58,974 nucleotides of DNA from an uncultured Eubacterium sp. (lineage in GTDB: Bacteria; Bacillota_A; Clostridia; Lachnospirales; Lachnospiraceae): assembly GCA_948468465.1 (NCBI GenBank), contig CAOKJJ010000004.1, forward strand, positions 1 to 58,974. Reading direction: 5' to 3'. The notes beneath the pieces were generated by a model, which had not been told where the DNA came from, searched no databases, and saw only the letters and a program-made list of their open reading frames with translations. How positions within the stretch are numbered: the stretch's first letter is position 1; each line of letters begins with the position of its first letter. Below are positions 9,197-15,837 of the stretch, piece after piece. The position numbers were made by a program, and so were the translations under genes.

Positions 9197-9224
9197 TTGC
9201 AAAAAAATGGTAAACTGTTATAAT
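9197..9224 (+). promoter_or_regulatory. promoter for the serpin gene
   Basis: TTGCAA at 9197-9202, 16-nt spacer, TATAAT at 9219-9224, about 40 nt before the serpin ATG. Confidence 0.65.
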
Positions 9225-9266
9225 CTATATTAGAATGAAACAACATATTAGGCGAAAGGAGTATTT

Positions 9267-10499
9267 ATGAAAAGACGATTACTTAGTTCCGCGCTGGCTG
9301 TTGTCCTGGCATCCGCATTTCTTTTAGGATCCGGCGCATATCTGGCTGCGAACGAAAATTTAACCGCGGCACAGGCAAAGGAAAAACAGGCAGATGCAAA
9401 AGCATCCGTACAGTCCGTGCAGAAGTTTGGCTATGATCTGATGGAGCAGTATCTGACAGAGAAAAATCCGGTTATGTCACCGGTGTCCGCATATGTTATG
9501 CTCAGCATGGTTGGAAACGGCGCCAAGGGAACAACAAAAAAAGAGTTTGAAAAAGTGCTGGGCAGTGACATGCTCTCTGTTTCTGAAACTCTGATGGGTA
9601 CGCTGCCGCAGGGAAAAGACGGCATGAAGCTTACGATAGCCAACTCCGCATGGCTGGATGATGAGTTTACGCCAAAGAAGAACTGGCTGGATACCGCGAA
9701 AAAACAGTTTTCATCAGACGTATTTCAAGAAGATCTCAGCACAGCTGCAGCCAAAAATAAAATTAACAAATGGGTCAGCGAGCGGACAAACAAGCTGATT
9801 CCAAAGCTTTTAGACAAAAAGCTGGATAAAGAGACAAGACTTGCCCTGGTAAACGCGTTATATTTTCAGGCGGACTGGGAGCAGCAGTTTGTACCGGAAA
9901 GAACTTTCGAGGGAGAATTTAGCCTGGATAACGGAAAAACAACAAAAACTGATATGATGCATGCAAAGAATTATGAGTGCGGCTATATGAAAGACGATGC
10001 ATCTGAAGGAGTCATACTCCCTTATAAAGACAGCAATTTTGCGTTTGTAGCGGTAAAGCCGTCCGGCGATGAAAGCATACGGGACTGGTATGCCTCTTAT
10101 AAGCCAAAAAAACTCACTGCTCTGATGAACAGCAGCCAGACAAAGGAAGTAGAACTGACACTTCCAAAATTTGAAATGCGCTGTAAGGTGGAACTCAATG
10201 ACAGCCTGAATAAAATGGGCATCAAAAAGGCGTTTGATGAGGAAAAGGCGGATTTGTCTTTGCTTGGCAAATCAAAATATGACAATAATCTATATTTAAG
10301 CTTTGTATTGCAGGAAGCGGTGATCCGTGTCGGTGAAGAAGGTACGGAGGCGGCAGCCGCAACCATAGGCGGGATTGCTGATGCAACAGCGCTGATGCCG
10401 GATAAGCCGGTTGTGAATTTTGACCGTTCCTTTTTGTATATGATTGTGGATACGGAATCCGGAGTGCCGTTGTTTATGGGGGTTGTGGATGAGCCATAG
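9267..10499 (+). CDS. Secreted serpin (serine protease inhibitor)
   Basis: A 410-residue serpin with an N-terminal signal peptide (KRRLLSSALAVVLASAFLLG). There is no lipobox cysteine, so it is probably secreted freely or stays loosely attached. Serpin motifs: NPVMSPVSAYVMLSMVGNGAKG near the N-terminus, LVNALYFQADWEQQF, and the C-terminal FDRSFLYMIVDTESGVPLFMG. The reactive-centre loop hinge EEGTEAAAAT (~355-365) has the small residues of an inhibitory serpin. By hinge counting, P1-P1' falls near the alanine/threonine of IADATAL, suggesting an elastase-like target (inference). Known gut Firmicutes serpins inhibit host or microbial serine proteases. Single-gene unit with its own promoter and terminator. 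Confidence 0.93.
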   Translation: MKRRLLSSALAVVLASAFLLGSGAYLAANENLTAAQAKEKQADAKASVQSVQKFGYDLMEQYLTEKNPVMSPVSAYVMLSMVGNGAKGTTKKEFEKVLGSDMLSVSETLMGTLPQGKDGMKLTIANSAWLDDEFTPKKNWLDTAKKQFSSDVFQEDLSTAAAKNKINKWVSERTNKLIPKLLDKKLDKETRLALVNALYFQADWEQQFVPERTFEGEFSLDNGKTTKTDMMHAKNYECGYMKDDASEGVILPYKDSNFAFVAVKPSGDESIRDWYASYKPKKLTALMNSSQTKEVELTLPKFEMRCKVELNDSLNKMGIKKAFDEEKADLSLLGKSKYDNNLYLSFVLQEAVIRVGEEGTEAAAATIGGIADATALMPDKPVVNFDRSFLYMIVDTESGVPLFMGVVDEP

Positions 10500-10552
10500 A
10501 CTGAATTCTGGATGGGTCGGAGTATGGATGAAAATTTAATATGCAGCAAATA

Positions 10553-10604
10553 AAAACTGGATCAAATCTGTGGTTGCAAATGCAGATTTGATCCAGTTTT
10601 GTTT
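10553..10604 (+). terminator. terminator of the serpin gene
   Basis: AAACTGGATCAAATCTG pairs perfectly with CAGATTTGATCCAGTTT around a 12-nt loop; TTTTGTTT follows. Confidence 0.8.
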
Positions 10605-10675
10605 AGTCATTAGATACATTAAAAAAATCCTTGTGCGTTATGTTATTTCAAAAAAATTTGAAGTGATTAATTCTT

Positions 10676-10706
10676 AAACATAACATTTTATATAGAAATG
10701 TTATCT
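10676..10706 (+). repeat. inverted repeat, left copy
   Basis: The motif reads AAACATAAC-A-TTTTATATAG-AAATGTTAT. It matches the reverse complement of 10964-10994 at all but about two of 31 positions. Each copy is itself a partial dyad (ATAAC...GTTAT). Confidence 0.75.
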
Positions 10707-10813
10707 GAATGTATTCTATACCAAAATTATTATTTTTGCAATAGCAAAGAAAATATTGTTGTAAATGTCTAATTTTTCCTATTATATTTGTTGCAAATAT
10801 GACATATTTAACA

Positions 10814-10858
10814 AAAATATACGACAATTTCCGACGGCAGGAAATTATCGTATATTTT
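10814..10858 (+). other. strong hairpin in the island leader
   Basis: AAAATATACGACAATTTCC and GGAAATTATCGTATATTTT form a nearly perfect stem around GACGGCA. The 3' arm ends in TATTTTG, so it could be a weak terminator or a leader RNA element. Confidence 0.6.
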
Positions 10859-10963
10859 GTATTTATGATGTAAAATGGTATTTTTCAGAAATGACTGTTT
10901 TTCTTAAATGTTGTTTTTTCCATTATTTTATGCGGGTTTCAGGCATTAAACTATATTTAGAAA

Positions 10964-10994
10964 ACATAACATTTCTATATAAAAAGTTATGTTT
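10964..10994 (-). repeat. inverted repeat, right copy
   Basis: The reverse-strand partner of 10676-10706. It also forms its own palindrome, AAAACATAAC...GTTATGTTTT, with ten-base arms. Confidence 0.75.
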
Positions 10995-11111
10995 TTCTAA
11001 AAGATGCTTACAGTAACAGTTCAGACAGGTCTTTGTATCTTGCTGCAAAGATTGTAAGAACATGATTCAGAAGTGAAAAATACAATCGCGAAATGGGAAG
11101 GTAGTGAGATT

Positions 11112-11462
11112 ATGAAAGAGTTGGATTACAGCGCTATGGGAAAGAGAATCCGTCAGGTTAGGAAAGTTAAGGGATGGTCGCAGGATGAGCTTGCGAGGAA
11201 AGCTGGTATCAGTATGTCGTTTCTGGGGCATATAGAGCGCGGCAGCCGGATTATGAGTCTGGAGACGTTTGTCGGTATCTGCAGTGCACTGGGTGCAGGA
11301 GCAGATGAGTTGTTGTGGGGTGTGGCGCATCCGTCAGATTCTGTATTGGATATGTGGAAGGTGCCGGATAAGGCAGACGATAAGAAACAGGCAGGAAATG
11401 ACAGCTATTCCATGTATGTGAGGATTATGAAATCAGTGGCGGAGATTATGAATGAAGCATAA
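11112..11462 (+). CDS. XRE-family helix-turn-helix regulator
   Basis: A 116-residue DNA-binding protein. An HTH of the Xre/Cro type covers about residues 9-65: MGKRIRQVRKVKGWSQDELARKAG and a recognition helix SMSFLGHIERG. The C-terminal ~45 residues are of unknown function. GGAAGG lies upstream of the ATG at 11112; a GTG at 11073 is possible but has no ribosome site. It is the first gene of the polysaccharide island and its stop overlaps the next start by 11 bp, so it is co-translated with the glycosyltransferase and probably regulates the island. The inverted repeats upstream are candidate operators (inference). Confidence 0.85.
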   Translation: MKELDYSAMGKRIRQVRKVKGWSQDELARKAGISMSFLGHIERGSRIMSLETFVGICSALGAGADELLWGVAHPSDSVLDMWKVPDKADDKKQAGNDSYSMYVRIMKSVAEIMNEA

Positions 11463-12627
11463 AAAGGTGCTGATGCTGGCATCGGTGGCATCTATGATTG
11501 ACCAGTTCAATCTACCCAATATCCGGCTGCTGCTGGAAATGGGCTGTGAAGTGCATGTAGCTTGTAATTTTACGGAAGGGAATACGTGTGATTCCATGCA
11601 GATACACAGGCTGCAGAAAAGGCTGAGGGACATGCATGTTGTGCAGCATCAGTGGGACTGTCCGCGCGGTATATTATTTCCGAAGCAATGCTGCCTGGCA
11701 TATCGGCAGCTATGGAGGCTGACAGGCCGGTATCAGTTTGACTGGATGCACTGTCATTCGCCGGTGGGCGGGGCTTTGGCAAGGCTTGTCGCGCACTGGC
11801 GGGGAATCCGGGTTATTTATACAGCACATGGTTTTCATTTTTATAAAGGAGCGCCTTTGCGGAACTGGGTATTTTATTACCCGGCAGAAAAGCTGCTGGC
11901 ACATTGGACAGATGTGCTGATTACAGTGAATAAGGAAGATTATTGCCTTGCGGTGAAAAGTTTCAGGGCTGGAAAGGTTTATTATATTCCAGGTATTGGA
12001 ATAGATACAGGACATTTTTATGAGATGGCTTTGAAAAAGAAAGATTCGGATGGGACAGGCTGGAAGAATTTCTGCAGGAAATTTCAGATTCCACAGGATG
12101 CAGTTGTGTTGCTGTCCGTTGGGGAGCTGAGCAGGCGAAAAAACCATCAGGCTGTAATTGCTGCTCTGGCTGGGCTAAAGAAAAAACATGTGTATTATCT
12201 GATCTGTGGCCAGGGGACATTAAAACATACGTTGATGGAACAGGCAAAAAAGCTGGGAGTTGGAAGGTACGTCAGGCTGCTGGGTTTTCTGGCAGATGTG
12301 GAAGAACTGTACCGGAATGCGGATCTGTTCGTGTTTCCGTCTCTGCAGGAAGGCATGCCGGCTGCGCTTATGGAAGCAATGGCAGCAGGACTTCCGTGCA
12401 TTGCATCGGATATCAGGGGAAACAGGGAACTGATAGACAGTCAGGGTGGAAGGCTCTTTTTGCCTGGGCAGACTGCAAAGATACAGGCTGCGCTCAGAGA
12501 GTTTTTGGATTGTCCGCGGCTTCGGGATACGTGCGGCTGCCATAATCAAGAGAAAATTAAAAATTATGATCTGGCCGTAGTCGGAAGGCGGATGAAGAAA
12601 ATATACGGGAAATCAATTGATTTTTGA
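11452..12627 (+). CDS. Glycosyltransferase family 4 (GT-B fold)
   Basis: A 391-residue cytoplasmic retaining glycosyltransferase. The N-terminal acceptor domain starts KKVLMLASVASMIDQFN and contains HCHSPVGGALARL and VIYTAHGFHFYKGAP, seen in the CapM/EpsD type of GT4. The nucleotide-sugar domain carries LLSVGELSRRKNHQ (~225-238) and the donor-binding EGMPAALMEAMAAGLP with the two conserved glutamates (E-x7-E). The sugar transferred cannot be predicted. It overlaps the XRE gene by 11 bp. Confidence 0.88.
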   Translation: MKHKKVLMLASVASMIDQFNLPNIRLLLEMGCEVHVACNFTEGNTCDSMQIHRLQKRLRDMHVVQHQWDCPRGILFPKQCCLAYRQLWRLTGRYQFDWMHCHSPVGGALARLVAHWRGIRVIYTAHGFHFYKGAPLRNWVFYYPAEKLLAHWTDVLITVNKEDYCLAVKSFRAGKVYYIPGIGIDTGHFYEMALKKKDSDGTGWKNFCRKFQIPQDAVVLLSVGELSRRKNHQAVIAALAGLKKKHVYYLICGQGTLKHTLMEQAKKLGVGRYVRLLGFLADVEELYRNADLFVFPSLQEGMPAALMEAMAAGLPCIASDIRGNRELIDSQGGRLFLPGQTAKIQAALREFLDCPRLRDTCGCHNQEKIKNYDLAVVGRRMKKIYGKSIDF

Positions 12628-12679
12628 AAGTAACAGGGCAGCTTGACTGAACAGTTACTACAGTAAGGCAGGAAATAAA

Positions 12680-13615
12680 ATGCAGTCAGTTCAGGTATTG
12701 ATGTCAACATATAACGGTGTTCGGTATTTATCACAGCAGATTGACAGCATATTGTCCCAGCAGGGCGTGTCAGTGTCTGTGCTTATACGGGATGATGGTT
12801 CCGCAGATGGTACACTGGACATGCTCAGGGATTATGAGCGGAAAAATCAGAATATCACGGTTTATGCCGGAAAAAACATAGGTGCTGCGGAAAGCTTTTA
12901 CGATTTGCTGCAGAATGCAGATATGTCAGGCGGTTATTATGCCTTTTCCGATCAGGATGATGTCTGGCAGGCAGGCAAGCTGCAGCATGCCATCCGTCTG
13001 CTTGAAAGACAGCGGGAGATTTCCGGGGCATATGCGGCAGATCCGATGCAGGATTGTCCGCTGCTGTATGCTGGCAAAGTCATATATGCTTCAGCAGATT
13101 TAAGCAGGCGGGAAGCGTATCCTTACCGGATAAACAGGAAGCCTTCTTTTGGAAATGCCCTGATAGAAAATATATGTATGGGCTGTACGGAAGTGTTTAA
13201 CCGTCCTTTGCTGGAACTTGTGCGCAGGCATGTTCCGTCTGGCAGGATGATGCATGACTGGTGGATGTATCTGACAGCATCCTGTTTTGGAAAAGTAGTC
13301 TTTGACCAGACAGCTTATATGCTGTACCGCCAGCATGCAGACAATCAGGTTGGCATGCAGAACTGCTGGAGCCGGCGGTGGATGCACCGGCTGCGGAATG
13401 CTGGGAAGCTGGGAAAGCAGATATCCATACAAGCGCTGGAATTTAGGAAGTGTTATGCAGGACTTTTGGCGGATAACCATGAACTGAATTTGGTATGCAG
13501 CTGCAGGGATAGCATGGCAGCAAGGATTCGGCTCGTGCAGGACAAAAAAATATACAGGCAGAATACAGCAGATGATGTCGTGTTCCGGCTGCTTTTTCTG
13601 ATTGGATATTTATGA
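12680..13615 (+). CDS. Glycosyltransferase family 2, RgpB-like
   Basis: A 311-residue GT-A enzyme. It starts VQVLMSTYNGVRYLSQQIDSI, followed by LIRDDGSADGTLDMLR and FSDQDDVW, which place the nucleotide-binding aspartates. The pattern (STYNG...RDDGS...DQDDVW...MMHDWWMYL) is that of streptococcal rhamnosyltransferase RgpB and relatives, so a rhamnose donor is plausible but unproved. It has no membrane segment and is followed by the ABC exporter pair, as in rhamnan-type loci. Confidence 0.85.
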   Translation: MQSVQVLMSTYNGVRYLSQQIDSILSQQGVSVSVLIRDDGSADGTLDMLRDYERKNQNITVYAGKNIGAAESFYDLLQNADMSGGYYAFSDQDDVWQAGKLQHAIRLLERQREISGAYAADPMQDCPLLYAGKVIYASADLSRREAYPYRINRKPSFGNALIENICMGCTEVFNRPLLELVRRHVPSGRMMHDWWMYLTASCFGKVVFDQTAYMLYRQHADNQVGMQNCWSRRWMHRLRNAGKLGKQISIQALEFRKCYAGLLADNHELNLVCSCRDSMAARIRLVQDKKIYRQNTADDVVFRLLFLIGYL

Positions 13616-13663
13616 AACGAACAGACAATATACAGGATGAAATAAAGAGAGGGAAAGGCTGAG

Positions 13664-14443
13664 ATGTGGCATAAATGCGGGGAACTGTATGATTATAGGG
13701 AAATGATACGCAGCATGGTCCGCAAGGAACTTCGCGGCAGATATAAAAGTTCTGTACTGGGGTTTTTATGGACATTTATCAATCCGCTGTGTCAGATTAT
13801 CGTGTACACGCTTGTATTTTCAAGGATTTTTCGGATGGGGATTGAACGGTACTATCTGTTTCTTACCGTAGCTATGATTCCATGGGTGTTTTTCAGTACA
13901 TCGCTGGCAGGAGGAACGATGTCGGTTGTAAGTCAGCAGGATCTGGTAAAGAAAATATATTTTCCGCGGGAAGTGCTGCCGGTTTCTTACGTCACAAGCT
14001 GCTTTGTAAATATGCTGTTTTCATTTATTGTAGTATTTTTTGTAATTGCGTTGTCTGGAAATGGTTTTTGTTTGCCGGCGCTTATGTATCTTCCGGCTGT
14101 AATGCTGATTGAGTATATTCTGTGCCTGGGATTTGCGCTGCTTGTATCGGCATGTACCGTTTATCTGCGGGATCTGGAACATATTGTGGGTGTGCTTCTG
14201 ATGGTCTGGATCTATCTGACCCCTGTCATGTATGATATCAGTTTTATCCCGGAGGATATGCAGATCATTTTCAGGCTGAATCCCATGACACCGGTTGTGA
14301 TTGCTTACCGTGAGATTCTGTATTATAAGCGGTCTCCGGATATGCAGAGTCTGGCATGGGCGTTTCTGGCAGGGACTTTGTCCATTATGATCGGTTTTGC
14401 GGTATTTGCAAGGCTGCAGAAAAATTTTGTGGAGGAACTGTAA
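13664..14443 (+). CDS. Polysaccharide ABC exporter, permease (Wzm/RgpC/TagG type)
   Basis: A 259-residue ABC-2 membrane protein with six predicted helices. The cytoplasmic start DYREMIRSMVRKELRGRYKSSVLGFLW is the signature of polysaccharide-export permeases, as are PWVFFSTSLAGGTMSVVSQQDLVKKIYFPREVLP and IYLTPVMYDISFIP...LNPMTPVV. It exports a lipid-linked glycan across the membrane with the ATPase encoded next. Stop and start overlap by 1 nt (TAATG), indicating coupled translation. Confidence 0.94.
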   Translation: MWHKCGELYDYREMIRSMVRKELRGRYKSSVLGFLWTFINPLCQIIVYTLVFSRIFRMGIERYYLFLTVAMIPWVFFSTSLAGGTMSVVSQQDLVKKIYFPREVLPVSYVTSCFVNMLFSFIVVFFVIALSGNGFCLPALMYLPAVMLIEYILCLGFALLVSACTVYLRDLEHIVGVLLMVWIYLTPVMYDISFIPEDMQIIFRLNPMTPVVIAYREILYYKRSPDMQSLAWAFLAGTLSIMIGFAVFARLQKNFVEEL

Positions 14444-15837
14444 TGAAGCCGGAACAGGATGCAGCAGGATATGCGGTAAAAGTAAAGGGCGTCAAGAAAA
14501 AGTTTAAGATATATTTTGATAAGGGCAGCAGTTTAAAGGAGCGCATATTATTTAAAAACCGCAGCCGCCATGAAGAGCGCTGGGTATTAAAAGGGATAGA
14601 CTTTGAAATAAAAAAGGGTGAGGCTGTCGGGCTGATCGGGAAAAACGGGTGTGGAAAAAGTACCATACTGAAAATGCTGGCACGTATCCTGTACCCGACT
14701 GAGGGTGCCATTGAAATGAAAGGACGTGTATCCAGCCTGATCGAACTGGGTGCAGGCTTTCATCCAGATATGAGCGGACGCGAGAATATTTTTACAAATG
14801 CTTCGATATTCGGTTTAAGCCGCAGGGAAATTGAAAAAAGACTGGATACGATTATTCGTTTTTCCGAGCTGGGAGATTTTATAGATAACCCAGTGCGCAC
14901 CTATTCGTCTGGTATGTATATGCGTCTGGCATTTGCCGTGGCAATCAATGTGGATGCAGACATCCTGCTCATAGATGAGATACTGGCAGTTGGGGATGCC
15001 GGATTCCAGGAGAAATGTTTTGAAAAACTAAAAGAGATCCGGAAAAACGGAACAACAGTCATTATTGTATCACATGCAATGGATCAGATAAAGAATATTT
15101 GTGACCGCGTCATCTGGATTGAGGAAGGTCTGGTATATAAGGAAGGAAAACCGAGGGAGATAGCCGCATGCTATTTAAAAGAAATGGAGCGGCAGCGAAT
15201 GGAAAAAATAGAGCATGATTACCAGCAGGAATTGAAGGAGCGCAGAATATGCCATAATGAAGGAAGAAAGGAGGACTCCGGTGCCGTGCAGGATATGCTG
15301 CCGGATTTTTGCAGAAGCGGCACGGTAAGGGAAGGAAACCTGAAAATCCGTTTTACAGATGCAGCCGTAGAAAGTGCGGATGGGAAGCGGACCATGTTTT
15401 TCCAGACGGGCGAGAAGATGCAAATCCGCATGAAATATCATGCGCAGGAGGCAGGGCAGCGCATTAATTTTACGATCAATATTTCACGGGATGATGGCGT
15501 GTACTGTTTTGGAACGAGTGCTTTGTCAGGGCTGGATGGCAGTGGCAGGGCAGAAATTATTGCAGATAAAAATGGGGAGGCCTGCATGGTAATCGAAAAT
15601 AACTACTTTCTGAAAGGAAGGTACCTGGTAGACATTGGCATACAGGATATGCAGGAGAATAAATTTGATTATATTTACAATGCCCTGGAGTTCCGGGTAA
15701 AGGATGAGGGCAGCGGTGCGATAGGAATCGTGCATCTACCGAGACACTGGGAGACTGGGGGAAGGAGCCGGGATGACGGAAATGATGGAACAGTTCCTGG
15801 AATCAGAAAGGAAGCTGCAGCAGGAACTGGACAATAA
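14443..15837 (+). CDS. Polysaccharide ABC exporter, ATPase with C-terminal glycan-binding-type domain (Wzt/RgpD type)
   Basis: A 464-residue ATPase. Walker A is GLIGKNGCGKST (~66-77), the signature is YSSGMYMRLAFA, and Walker B is ILLIDEILAVGD with the switch histidine in IIVSHAMD. An extension from ~300 to 440 (MRFKYHAQEAG-like strands, FTINISRDDGVYCFG, FLKGRYLVDIGIQD) resembles the Wzt C-terminal domain, which in O-antigen systems recognises the capped chain end before export. The last ~22 residues lie inside the next gene's 5' repeat, a 65-bp overlap in another frame, and look non-conserved. An upstream in-frame start at 14356 is inside the permease and is rejected. Confidence 0.92.
   Translation: MKPEQDAAGYAVKVKGVKKKFKIYFDKGSSLKERILFKNRSRHEERWVLKGIDFEIKKGEAVGLIGKNGCGKSTILKMLARILYPTEGAIEMKGRVSSLIELGAGFHPDMSGRENIFTNASIFGLSRREIEKRLDTIIRFSELGDFIDNPVRTYSSGMYMRLAFAVAINVDADILLIDEILAVGDAGFQEKCFEKLKEIRKNGTTVIIVSHAMDQIKNICDRVIWIEEGLVYKEGKPREIAACYLKEMERQRMEKIEHDYQQELKERRICHNEGRKEDSGAVQDMLPDFCRSGTVREGNLKIRFTDAAVESADGKRTMFFQTGEKMQIRMKYHAQEAGQRINFTINISRDDGVYCFGTSALSGLDGSGRAEIIADKNGEACMVIENNYFLKGRYLVDIGIQDMQENKFDYIYNALEFRVKDEGSGAIGIVHLPRHWETGGRSRDDGNDGTVPGIRKEAAAGTGQ

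Larger units (their letters stand above)
10605..11111. other. AT-rich gap before the polysaccharide island
   Basis: About 500 bp of very AT-rich DNA with no credible gene. It holds two inverted copies of a 30-bp motif (10676-10706 and 10964-10994), an extra half-copy (GTTATGTTAT, 10637-10646), and a strong 17-bp-arm hairpin at 10814-10858. It probably contains the promoter and leader of the polysaccharide operon, although no well-spaced -35/-10 pair stood out. Confidence 0.55.

Noticed and set aside
10765..11016. 83-codon open frame in the AT-rich gap
   Set aside because: No ribosome site, Phe/Tyr/Cys-rich composition typical of AT-rich non-coding DNA, and it runs through the hairpin and the right inverted repeat.
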